A DNA stretch of 9,893 bases from Acidimicrobiaceae bacterium (lineage in GTDB: Bacteria; Actinomycetota; Acidimicrobiia; Acidimicrobiales; Salinilacustritrichaceae), in the NCBI GenBank assembly GCA_003476595.1, contig DMTU01000060.1, positions 2,754 through 12,646 of the forward strand. Direction: 5' to 3'. How positions within the stretch are numbered: the stretch's first letter is position 1; every line of letters starts with the position of its first letter. The notes under the pieces were generated by a model. The model saw only the letters and a program-made list of their open reading frames with translations. It did no database searches and was not told the origin of the DNA. Shown here piece by piece: positions 1 through 6,279 of this stretch. Both the position numbers and the translations under genes were made by a program.

Positions 1-926
1 GTGCGCCCCATGGTGGTGACCCGCAGGTCGCGCGCGTCGAGCCACTCGGCGATCGGCGGCGGCTCGGTGACCACCACGTCGTGGTCCTCCCGGCTGAGCT
101 CGGCACCCAGCACGGTCGGCACCGTGACCCGGGAGCGGGTCAGGTCGAGCACGGTGCTGACGTGGTGGCTCACGCCCCGGTGCCGCTCGCGCCGGTCGGC
201 CGAGGAGGCCCGCACGCAGCAGATCGGGTCTCCGCCGAGGGCGGCAGCGGCATCGAGCACGGCGGCGGCCTCCACGGCCGTGGTCCCGAGCGCGGCACCG
301 GTGCCGACCACCCCGGGGCCCATGGCCACGATGACGAGATCGGCGTCGAGCTCGTGGACCGCGAGCGTGAGCGCGGACGGCACCGACACCGCTTCGAGGT
401 CGCCGCCGAAGGCGTGGCCGGCCGTGACGGTGCCGTGCACCAGCGCAGCCTGCTGCATGTCGACGACCAGGTCCGAGAGGGCCAGGGGCAGCGCCGCGCC
501 GTCGGTCATGACGTAGGCGACCCGCGCGTCGGGGTGGTGGTGCAGGTACCCGGCGGCGACGAGGGGCACCTGGCTGTGCAACGTGCCGACGACGACCGGG
601 GTGCCGGCCAGGTCGTCGGGCACGTCGCGGACCTCCTCGGCGGCGCCGGTGTCGCACTGCAGCGACGTGTACCGCACCTTCATGATGTGGCCGGGGCCGG
701 GCTGGTCGAGGTGCTCCCGGGACAGGCTCCAGTGCACGACGTGCCACCCGCCGGTGCCGAGCCCGAGGCCGACCGCGGTCGTGTTGAGGACCACCCGGTC
801 CCCCACCCCGACCGTGCCGATCAGCTGGGTGAGGACGTAGGCCCGGCCGGCCGTGGTGCCCACCCGCTGCAGGCCGGGGCGCTCCAGGAGCACCTCGGTG
901 ACCTCGGCCGTCTCGAAGGTGGGCAC
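1..926 (-). CDS. DUF3866 family protein, C-terminus cut by window edge
   Basis: About 308 codons are open on the minus strand from GTG at 926 to the left edge, with no stop, so the C-terminus is missing. I translated it by hand. It begins VPTFETAEVTEVLLERPG, has a Gly-rich middle (VAMGPGVVGTGAALG), and carries RHRGVSHH near residues 248-255 after GGDPICCVRASSADRR. I recognise this as the DUF3866 family, whose function is not known to me. Recalled family length is roughly 320-370 residues, so little is probably lost. No signal peptide or membrane segment is evident. The GTG lies 13 bp after the pafA stop, with GAGGG (937-941) 10 bases upstream, so it is probably co-transcribed and coupled with pafA. 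In many actinobacteria pafB and pafC follow pafA; here this gene does. A proteasome-linked role is inference from position only. The start is less certain than the frame. Confidence 0.85.
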   Translation of the reverse strand, partial: MPTFETAEVTEVLLERPGLQRVGTTAGRAYVLTQLIGTVGVGDRVVLNTTAVGLGLGTGGWHVVHWSLSREHLDQPGPGHIMKVRYTSLQCDTGAAEEVRDVPDDLAGTPVVVGTLHSQVPLVAAGYLHHHPDARVAYVMTDGAALPLALSDLVVDMQQAALVHGTVTAGHAFGGDLEAVSVPSALTLAVHELDADLVIVAMGPGVVGTGAALGTTAVEAAAVLDAAAALGGDPICCVRASSADRRERHRGVSHHVSTVLDLTRSRVTVPTVLGAELSREDHDVVVTEPPPIAEWLDARDLRVTTMGR

Positions 927-939
927 GCGGTCGTGGCCC

Positions 940-2298
940 TCAGAGGCTGGCGATGAGCCGGTCGACGCGGTCGTCGCTCGACTTGAACGGGTCCTTGCAC
1001 AGCACGGTGCGCTGGGCCTGGTCGTTCAGCTTCAGGTGCACCCAGTCCACCGTGTAGTCGCGCTTGCGCTCCTTGGCCCGGCGGATGAAGTCGCCCCGCA
1101 GCTTGGCCCGGGTCGTCTGGGGTGGCGTCTCGATGGCCTCGTCGATGGCGTCGTCGTCGCAGATCCGTTCGACGAGGCCGTTGTTCTGCATCTTGTAGAA
1201 CAGGCCGCGCTCGCGGTTGACGTCGTGGTACTGCAGGTCGATGAGCGCGACCCGGGGCGAGTTCAGCGCCAGGTCGTGCTTGTTGCGGTAGCGCTCGATG
1301 AGGTGGTGCTTGGTCACCCAGTCGCACTCCCGGCTCAGCGAGAGCGGGTCGGTGCTGAGGCCCTTCATCACGTGCTCCCACATGTCCAGCGCCCGCTGCT
1401 CCTGGTCGGGCAGACCCCGCCGGGCCGCGTAGGTCAGCGCCTTGTCCAGGTACTCCTGCTGGATCTCCAGGGCCGACAGCTCGCGCCCGTTGGCCAGGCG
1501 CACCTTGCGCTGGAGCGTGATGTCGTGACTGATCTCGCGGATGGCCCGGATCGGGTTCTCCATCGTCATGTCCCGCATGACCACGTTCGGGTCCTCGAGC
1601 ATCCGGAGCAGGATCGCCATGGTGCCGACCTTCAGGTAGTTCGTGTACTCGTTCATGTTCGAGTCGCCCACGATCACGTGGAGGCGCCGGTAGCGCTCGG
1701 CGTCGGCGTGGGGCTCGTCACGGGTGTTGATGATCGGCCGGCTGCGGGTGGTGGCCGAGCTGACGCCCTCCCAGATGTGCTCGGACCGCTGGGCCAGGCA
1801 GAAGACCGCGCCGCGGGCCGTCTGCAGGACCTTGCCGGCGCCGGCGTAGATCTGGCGGCTGACGAGGAACGGGATCAGGTGCTCGGAGTAGGAGCCGAGG
1901 TCGTCGTGGCGGCTGGTGAGGTAGTTCTCGTGGCAGCCGTAGGAGTTGCCCGCCGAGTCGGTGTTGTTCTTGAACAGGTAGATGACCCCGCGGATGCCCT
2001 CCTCGCGCAGGCGCTGCTCGGCGCTGGCGAGGAGCTGTTCGAGGATGCGCTCGCCGGCCTTGTCGTGGGTGACCAGGTCCACGAGGTCGTCGCACTCGGG
2101 CGTGGCGTACTCCGGGTGGGAGCCCACGTCGAGGTACAGGCGAGCGCCGTTGGCCAGGAACACGTTGGAGGACCGGCCCCAGGACACGACCCGTCGGAAC
2201 AGGTAGCGCGCGACCTCGTCGGGGCTGAGCCGCCGCTGGCCCCGCAGGGTGCACGTGACGCCGTATTCGTTCTCGAGTCCGAAGATGCGGCGCTCCAC
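940..2298 (-). CDS. pafA: Pup--protein ligase PafA
   Basis: PafA uses ATP to phosphorylate the C-terminal Glu of Pup, then links Pup to a target lysine; it is related to glutamine synthetase and gamma-glutamyl-cysteine ligase. From GTG 2298 the protein has 452 residues, the length I recall for the M. tuberculosis enzyme. It begins [14 protein letters not shown], with Glu9 and Glu11 in the metal/ATP site. The catalytic base Asp57 lies in [15 protein letters not shown], followed by [35 protein letters not shown] and a C-terminal [10 protein letters not shown] segment. An in-frame ATG at 2370 would add 24 residues not typical of the family and overlap the STAS gene by about 60 bp, so I reject it. 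The GTG has no clear Shine-Dalgarno sequence but lies 10 bp after the STAS stop, which suggests coupling. Dop is its paralogue in the same cluster; PafA lacks the longer N-terminal insertion of Dop. Confidence 0.96.
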   Translation of the reverse strand: MERRIFGLENEYGVTCTLRGQRRLSPDEVARYLFRRVVSWGRSSNVFLANGARLYLDVGSHPEYATPECDDLVDLVTHDKAGERILEQLLASAEQRLREEGIRGVIYLFKNNTDSAGNSYGCHENYLTSRHDDLGSYSEHLIPFLVSRQIYAGAGKVLQTARGAVFCLAQRSEHIWEGVSSATTRSRPIINTRDEPHADAERYRRLHVIVGDSNMNEYTNYLKVGTMAILLRMLEDPNVVMRDMTMENPIRAIREISHDITLQRKVRLANGRELSALEIQQEYLDKALTYAARRGLPDQEQRALDMWEHVMKGLSTDPLSLSRECDWVTKHHLIERYRNKHDLALNSPRVALIDLQYHDVNRERGLFYKMQNNGLVERICDDDAIDEAIETPPQTTRAKLRGDFIRRAKERKRDYTVDWVHLKLNDQAQRTVLCKDPFKSSDDRVDRLIASL

Positions 2299-2308
2299 GC
2301 ACCGCAAC

Positions 2309-2815
2309 CTATCGGTGGGTATGAGACTCCGGTTGCCAGCCCTCGCCGTAGCCGTTGTCGGCGAAGGCACGGGCCTGGAGGGCGTCGGCCACGCTCGTGA
2401 ACACGGCGTGGTGCTCGGTCACGCCCCACCGCTCGAGCACCATGCGGCCCGACAGGCGGGAGGCGACGATGCAGCAGTCGAGCCCGGCCGTGGCCGCCCC
2501 GAACGCCTCGGCGAGGATGTCGAAGCCGGCCTGGTCGAGCAGGGTCACCTGGTCCACGTCGAGGACGACGGCCTCGGCACCGGCGAGCGCGCCGGGGATG
2601 GTGGGGGCGATCTCCGTCGCGAAGGCCTCGTCGAGGCCCCCGTCGAGCGTCACGACCGTGACGTCGCGCCGGACGTGGACCTGCATGCGGCCGTCGTGGA
2701 GGCTGATGGCCGGCATCGGGCCGGTGACGGGGTCGTCCGCCCCGGCGCCCGGGCGCGTGCCGACCCGACTCGGATCCGTGTCGGCCTGGGTGTGGGTGCG
2801 CTCGGCGAGGGTCAC
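2309..2815 (-). CDS. STAS-domain protein (anti-sigma-factor-antagonist-like) inside the proteasome cluster
   Basis: This 168-residue protein has a hydrophilic, probably disordered N-terminus (1-42) and a STAS domain at about 44-147. The domain shows alternating strands and helices: [40 protein letters not shown] and [23 protein letters not shown] proteins of the SpoIIAA/RsbV type bind anti-sigma kinases and are switched by Ser phosphorylation in a DSSG-like loop. Here the loop reads DQAG (94-97), so both serines are absent, and phospho-switching of the usual kind looks unlikely. It starts at GTG 2815, with AGGAG (2822-2826) six bases upstream and a good promoter just before. It lies between prcA and pafA and ends 10 bp before the pafA start, so it is the first gene of a STAS-pafA-DUF3866 unit. 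Its partner is unknown: no anti-sigma kinase or sigma factor is visible in the window. It could be a divergent STAS scaffold rather than a sigma regulator. Confidence 0.87.
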   Translation of the reverse strand: MTLAERTHTQADTDPSRVGTRPGAGADDPVTGPMPAISLHDGRMQVHVRRDVTVVTLDGGLDEAFATEIAPTIPGALAGAEAVVLDVDQVTLLDQAGFDILAEAFGAATAGLDCCIVASRLSGRMVLERWGVTEHHAVFTSVADALQARAFADNGYGEGWQPESHTHR

Positions 2816-2821
2816 GGCGTG

Positions 2822-2826
2822 CTCCT
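2822..2826 (-). promoter_or_regulatory. Ribosome binding site AGGAG deciding the STAS GTG start
   Basis: AGGAG lies six bases upstream of GTG 2815. It supports the long 168-residue form with its disordered N-terminus over an internal ATG start near the STAS domain. Confidence 0.7.
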
Positions 2827-2845
2827 GATCTCTGTTGCGATCAGG
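2824..2845. repeat. Inverted repeat CCTGATC-N8-GATCAGG over -10, start site and RBS
   Basis: A perfect 7-bp inverted repeat with an 8-base centre. One arm overlaps the -10 hexamer of the STAS promoter by three bases (2843-2845); the other overlaps part of the AGGAG ribosome site (2822-2826). The predicted transcription start lies in the centre, so it would act as a DNA operator for that transcript. In a longer read-through mRNA from prcA it could instead form a hairpin that hides the ribosome site. Confidence 0.5.
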
Positions 2846-2870
2846 TTACAGCCCGTCACGTGACTGTCAA
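2843..2870 (-). promoter_or_regulatory. Promoter of the STAS-pafA-DUF3866 unit
   Basis: On the minus strand TTGACA (2870-2865), a perfect -35 box, is followed after 16 bases by TAACCT (2848-2843), which fits the actinobacterial TAnnnT -10 pattern. Transcription would start near 2836, giving a leader of about 20 bases to the GTG at 2815. It lies in the 78-bp gap after prcA, the only clear break in the minus-strand run apart from the mpa-dop gap. It allows pafA to be expressed apart from prcBA. Confidence 0.65.
2855..2864. promoter_or_regulatory. Palindromic operator candidate GTCACGTGAC
   Basis: A perfect 10-bp palindrome directly abuts the -35 hexamer and sits in the spacer of the predicted STAS promoter, a place where a bound dimer would block or bend the promoter. 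The core CACGTG is common in this GC-rich DNA, so position rather than sequence is the argument. The binding protein is unknown. Confidence 0.4.
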
Positions 2871-2893
2871 ACGCATTTCCCCGGGTTCCGCGG

Positions 2894-3571
2894 TCACCCG
2901 AGCAGCGCGGTGAGCGCCTCTCGCTCGATCCGGGCGAACTTGCGACGGCCGTTGGAGCGGGCCAGCACGGCGATCTCGAGGTCGTCGGCCCCGAGGGCGC
3001 GATCGTCGCCGGCGAGGGCGCCCACGGCGGCCCGCAGCGCGGCCCCGAGGTCGAGATCCTCGGCCCAGGACTCGTCCAGCCGGGCCGTGATCGCGTCGGC
3101 TTCGCCGCCGAGCACCGAGAAGCGGTCCTCGTCCACGACGGAGCCGTCGTAGAGGATGTGGAACAGCTCGTCCCCGGCGCGCTCGTCTCCGATCTCGGCC
3201 ACGAGGATCTCCACCTCCATCGGCTTCATCTCGTGGGTGAAGGTGTGGTTCAGCATCTGGGCGTAGGCGTTGGCCAGGCTCTGCGCGTCCACGTCCTCGC
3301 GGGAGTACGCGTAGCCCTTCATGTCGGCGTGGCGGACGCCGGCGACCCGCAGCTGGTCGAACTCGCTGTAGCGGCCGACGCCAGCGAAGGCGATGCGGTC
3401 GTAGATCTCGGAGATCTTGCGCAGCGTGCTCGAGGTGTTCTCGGCGGCGAAGAGGATGCCGTCGTCGTAGGAGACGGCGCACAGGCTGCGCCCCTTGGCG
3501 ATGCCCTTCCGGGCGTAGTCGGCCCGGTCCTTCATCACCTGCTCGGGTGCGACGTAGAAGGGCATGCTCAT
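2894..3571 (-). CDS. prcA: 20S proteasome alpha subunit PrcA
   Basis: PrcA forms the two outer heptameric rings of the bacterial 20S proteasome and gates substrate entry to PrcB. The 225-residue product matches the mycobacterial alpha subunit throughout: MSMPFYVAPEQVMKDRADYA at the gating N-terminus, ARKGIAKGRSLCAVSYDDG, AENTSSTLRKISEIYDRIAFAG, RGYAY-like KGYAYSREDV near 95, and EVEILVAE. The N-terminal residues ahead of helix H0 would close the pore and are opened by Mpa. As expected for an alpha subunit there is no propeptide or catalytic Thr. Its ATG overlaps the prcB stop (ATGA), and AGGAG (3580-3584) lies eight bases upstream inside prcB, so the two are translationally coupled, fitting equal subunit need. 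An ATG two codons later is possible. No terminator is visible after its stop, so read-through into the STAS unit is possible. Confidence 0.96.
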   Translation of the reverse strand: MSMPFYVAPEQVMKDRADYARKGIAKGRSLCAVSYDDGILFAAENTSSTLRKISEIYDRIAFAGVGRYSEFDQLRVAGVRHADMKGYAYSREDVDAQSLANAYAQMLNHTFTHEMKPMEVEILVAEIGDERAGDELFHILYDGSVVDEDRFSVLGGEADAITARLDESWAEDLDLGAALRAAVGALAGDDRALGADDLEIAVLARSNGRRKFARIEREALTALLG

Positions 3572-4413
3572 CGCTCGATCTCCTGGTCCGGGCGGGCGCC
3601 ACCGTCGGCGGAGCCCTGCGTGTTGGAGGGCGACAGGTCGCCGAGGAGGCCTTCGAAGCGGCGGCGGATCTCGTCGTCCTCCAGGCGGCGGTAGCCGTCG
3701 GCGTCGATGACGGCCACGATCGGGAAGATGCCCCGGACCAGGTCGGGCCCGCCGGTGGCGGAGTCGTCGTCGGCCGCTTCGAACAGGGCCCGGATGGCCA
3801 GGTCGACGGCGTCGGATGGGTCCATCTCGGCCCGGTAGCCGATCTTGACGACCGTGCCGGCGTGGAGCGATCCGCTGCCGGTGGCGGCGTGGTGCAGCTC
3901 CTCGTAGCGGCCGCCGGTGACGTCGAACTCGAACAGGCGACCCACCCCGCGCTGGAGGTCGTAGCCGGCGAAGAGGGGCACCACGACCATGCCCTGCATG
4001 GCGGCGGGCAGGTGGGCCCGCACCATCTGGCTGAGCTGGTTGGCCTTGCCCTCGAGGCTGAGGTGGTGGCCCTCGACCTTCTCGTAGTGCTCGAGCTGGA
4101 GCTGGAAGAGGCGCACCATCTCCATGGCCGGGCCGGCGGCGCCGGCGATGGCCACCCCCGAGAACCGGTCGGCCGGGAACACCTTCTCCATCGATCGGTG
4201 CGAGATCAGGTTGCCGGACGTGGCCCGGCGGTCGCCGGCCATGACGACCCCACCTGCGGTGCGGATCGCGACGACGGTGGTGCCGTGCATGATGGTCAGC
4301 GGGTGGCTGGCGGCGTCGGCGATGCGGGTCTCGGGGTCTCGGCCCTGCCGGCGCAGCAGGCCGGCGAAGTCAGGACCCGGATCGACGTCGGGGGTGAAGA
4401 ACGGGAGCGTCAC
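3568..4413 (-). CDS. prcB: 20S proteasome beta subunit PrcB (catalytic, with propeptide)
   Basis: PrcB forms the inner catalytic rings and is an N-terminal-nucleophile threonine protease made as a precursor. The 281-residue product has a 44-residue propeptide, which I recall as somewhat shorter than the M. tuberculosis one. Self-cleavage is expected between Gly44 and Thr45 in MHGTTVVAIR. In mature numbering the catalytic set is complete: Thr1, Asp17 (in GGVVMAGDRRAT) and Lys33 (in SMEKVF), which are residues 45, 61 and 77 of the precursor. The stretch DDDSATGGPDLVRGIFP is typical of the actinobacterial beta subunit. It starts at GTG 4413, the only plausible start ahead of the propeptide. No clear Shine-Dalgarno sequence precedes it, but pup ends 21 bp upstream, so coupling to pup translation is likely. 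It overlaps prcA by 4 bp. Confidence 0.96.
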   Translation of the reverse strand: MTLPFFTPDVDPGPDFAGLLRRQGRDPETRIADAASHPLTIMHGTTVVAIRTAGGVVMAGDRRATSGNLISHRSMEKVFPADRFSGVAIAGAAGPAMEMVRLFQLQLEHYEKVEGHHLSLEGKANQLSQMVRAHLPAAMQGMVVVPLFAGYDLQRGVGRLFEFDVTGGRYEELHHAATGSGSLHAGTVVKIGYRAEMDPSDAVDLAIRALFEAADDDSATGGPDLVRGIFPIVAVIDADGYRRLEDDEIRRRFEGLLGDLSPSNTQGSADGGARPDQEIER

Positions 4414-4434
4414 GTGAGGGACACTACCGGCGCC

Positions 4435-4629
4435 TCACTCACCGCCCTTCTGGATGTAGGACTTCACGAAGTCCTCGGCGTTCTGCTCGAGCACGTCGTC
4501 GATCTCGTCCAGCAGGTCGTCCAGCTCGGCCTTGATCTTCTCGCCGGACTCCGAGCCGGCCGGGACCTCTTCGACGGTCTCGGCGTCGCGCTGCGGGGCG
4601 GATTTCTTCTTCTGCTCTCGTTCAGCCAT
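4435..4629 (-). CDS. pup: Prokaryotic ubiquitin-like protein Pup, ending in Gly-Gly-Glu
   Basis: Pup is the small, mostly disordered tag that PafA attaches to lysines and that Mpa threads into the proteasome. From ATG 4629 it has 64 residues. The C-terminal part, LDDLLDEIDDVLEQNAEDFV then KSYIQKGGE, is the family hallmark and includes the segment that folds on the Mpa coiled coil. The last residue is Glu64, so the coupling end is encoded directly; many actinobacteria encode Gln, which Dop must deamidate. Lys61 and a KKK run at 7-9 are possible sites for Pup chains. An in-frame GTG directly upstream (4632) would add one residue, but GGAG (4636-4639) is six bases from the ATG and only three from the GTG, so the ATG is preferred. 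It lies 37 bp after dop and 21 bp before prcB, in the usual actinobacterial order. Confidence 0.97.
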   Translation of the reverse strand: MAEREQKKKSAPQRDAETVEEVPAGSESGEKIKAELDDLLDEIDDVLEQNAEDFVKSYIQKGGE

Positions 4630-4654
4630 CACGAGCTCCAGGGTCTTGCCGGTC

Positions 4655-4671
4655 CGTGACGCGGTGTCACG
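4655..4671. repeat. Small inverted repeat CGTGAC-N5-GTCACG over the dop stop
   Basis: A 6-bp perfect inverted repeat spans the dop stop codon and the start of the 37-bp dop-pup gap. In the mRNA it could form a small hairpin just upstream of pup, possibly a processing or stability element. It is short enough to be chance. Confidence 0.3.
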
Positions 4672-6181
4672 AACCCAAACGGGACAGCAGCTCGGCCGCC
4701 GTCTCGCACTCGTCGATCAATGTACCCACGTGCTCCGCGGTTCCACGGGACGGCTCCATCATCGGCACCCGCCGGAGCGGGTCGCCGCCCACGTCGAAGA
4801 CCAGGGAGTCCCAGTTCGCGGCCACGATGGCGTCGGGCCACTTCTGCAGGCACCGCCCACGGAAGTAGGCGCGGGTGGTCTCGGGCGGGTTCGACACCGC
4901 GTGGGCGACCTCGTCGGGGTCCACGAGGCGCTGCAGCCCGGCCCGCTCGGCCAGGCACCGCTCGGGCCGCAGGTCGTGGTACTGCAGGCCGATGGCGGCC
5001 AGTCGCGGGTCGCCCCACTCGAGGTCGTGTCGTTCCCGGTAGCCCTCGAGCAGGCGGCGCTTGGCCACCCAGTCGACGACGTCGGCCGCCTGGGCGGGAT
5101 CGGTCTCGAGCTTGGTGAGCACGTCCTCCCACCGGGCCATGACGTCGGCGCCGACCTCCTGGCCGACGGCGTCGAGGCCGCGGGTCTCGGCGTACTTGCG
5201 GGCCCGCTCGAAGTACTCCCACTGGGCCTCGAGCGCGGTGATCGTGCCGCCGGAGGCCAGCTCGAAGGGCCTGGTGAGCCCGACGTCGTAGGAGACCTGG
5301 CGCAGCGCCGCGATGGGCACGGCCGGGGCCAGGTCGATGCCGAGCTCGTCGTCCTCGATCATGGCGAGCACGATCGCGGTCGTGCCCACCTTCAGGTAGG
5401 TGGCGACCTCGCTCATGTTGGCGTCGCCGATGATGACGTGGAGGCGCCGGTACTGCTTGGCATCCGCGTGGGGCTCGTCGCGCGTGTTGACGATGGGCCG
5501 CTTCAGCGTCGTCTCGAGGCCGACCTCCTCCTCGAAGAAGTCGGCGCGCTGGGACAGCTGGTAGGGGACCTCCTGGGCGGTGAGGCCGGGCGCCTCGACG
5601 CCGACCTTGCCGGCGCCGGCGAAGACCTGCCGGGTGACGAAGAACGGCGTGATCTGGCGGACGATGCGGCCGAAGGGGGTGTCCCGGGCCAGCAGGTAGT
5701 TCTCGTGGCAGCCGTAGCTGTTGCCCTTGCCGTCGGAGTTGTTCTTGTGGACGAGGATCTCCTCGCCCGGCCCGAGCAGGTCCCGTGCGGCGGTCATCGA
5801 GCGCCGCAGGATCTCCTCGGCGGCCCGGTCCCACACGACGACCTCGCGGGCATCGGCGCACTCGGGTGTGGAGCACTCCGGGTGGGCGTGGTCGACGTAG
5901 TAGCGGGCGCCGTTGGTGAGCACGGCGTTCACGAGGTGGGTCTCCACCTCCGGGGGGCGCGCGTCGCCGGGCGTGGTGCCCCGGGCGTCCACGTGGGGCA
6001 TCTCGTCCTCGAAGTCCCAGCCCACCCGGGGGGCGGTCCGGGCCGACTGCCCGGTGCGCACCAGCTCCTGGACGTAGGCGTTGATGAGCACCGACGACGC
6101 GGTGATCGGGTTCGACTCACCACCGCCGCGGGCGACGATGCCGAACTCGGTCTCGATGCCGACGATCTTCGGAACAGCCAT
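4667..6181 (-). CDS. dop: Depupylase/Pup deamidase Dop
   Basis: Dop cuts the isopeptide bond between Pup and target lysines and, where Pup ends in Gln, deamidates it. The 504-residue length is normal for Dop. It begins MAVPKIVGIETEFGIVARGG, with Glu10 and Glu12 in the ATP/metal site. The catalytic Asp97 lies in RYYVDHAHPECSTPE; VDHAHPE is the Dop signature, against LDVGSHPE in PafA. Between DARG (65-68) and VLTNGA lies the Dop-type inserted loop, which seems a few residues shorter than in mycobacteria from memory. [38 protein letters not shown] and FRGRCLQKWPDAIVAANWDS complete the fold. ATG 6181 has GGAGG (6191-6195) nine bases upstream. It follows mpa after a structured 98-bp gap and precedes pup by 37 bp. 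Because this Pup already ends in Glu, depupylation is probably its only physiological job here. Confidence 0.96.
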   Translation of the reverse strand: MAVPKIVGIETEFGIVARGGGESNPITASSVLINAYVQELVRTGQSARTAPRVGWDFEDEMPHVDARGTTPGDARPPEVETHLVNAVLTNGARYYVDHAHPECSTPECADAREVVVWDRAAEEILRRSMTAARDLLGPGEEILVHKNNSDGKGNSYGCHENYLLARDTPFGRIVRQITPFFVTRQVFAGAGKVGVEAPGLTAQEVPYQLSQRADFFEEEVGLETTLKRPIVNTRDEPHADAKQYRRLHVIIGDANMSEVATYLKVGTTAIVLAMIEDDELGIDLAPAVPIAALRQVSYDVGLTRPFELASGGTITALEAQWEYFERARKYAETRGLDAVGQEVGADVMARWEDVLTKLETDPAQAADVVDWVAKRRLLEGYRERHDLEWGDPRLAAIGLQYHDLRPERCLAERAGLQRLVDPDEVAHAVSNPPETTRAYFRGRCLQKWPDAIVAANWDSLVFDVGGDPLRRVPMMEPSRGTAEHVGTLIDECETAAELLSRLGS

Positions 6182-6279
6182 TCCTTGCTACCTCCGCCTC
6201 GGTCCCCAGGGGGACCTTCGGGCGTCGGAACGCTGCCGGCTGCTCGCTGACGCTCCCGACGCCGGCCGGGCTGCTCGGG
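6182..6279 (-). other. Structured 98-bp spacer between mpa and dop
   Basis: No gene is seen. It holds GGTCCCC-AG-GGGGACC (6201-6216) and a wider repeat GGCGTCGG/CCGACGCC (6221-6228 with 6256-6263). Neither is followed by T-runs on the minus strand, and no promoter is visible, so read-through to dop is expected. The folds might slow transcription or mark an RNA processing site. The dop ribosome site GGAGG is at 6191-6195. Confidence 0.45.

Noticed and set aside
81..956. Plus-strand frames at the left end
   Set aside because: They lie antisense to the DUF3866 gene, whose conserved RHRGVSHH motif identifies the real strand.
2299..2370. Longer PafA from ATG 2370
   Set aside because: The added 24 residues overlap the STAS gene and precede the conserved family N-terminus; the GTG at 2298 gives the usual 452 residues.
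853..2400. A 515-codon open frame on the plus strand over pafA
   Set aside because: It is the antisense shadow of pafA in GC-rich DNA; the product is a Val/Gly/His-rich string without domain features, while the minus strand encodes a fully recognisable PafA.
4409..4418. GTCACGTGAG at the prcB start, nine of ten bases like the palindrome at the STAS promoter
   Set aside because: CACGTG cores recur inside coding sequence in this window (for example in pafA and dop), and no promoter is visible before prcB, so a shared operator is not supported.
4532..6250. A long plus-strand open frame over dop
   Set aside because: Antisense shadow of dop with biased composition and no motifs.
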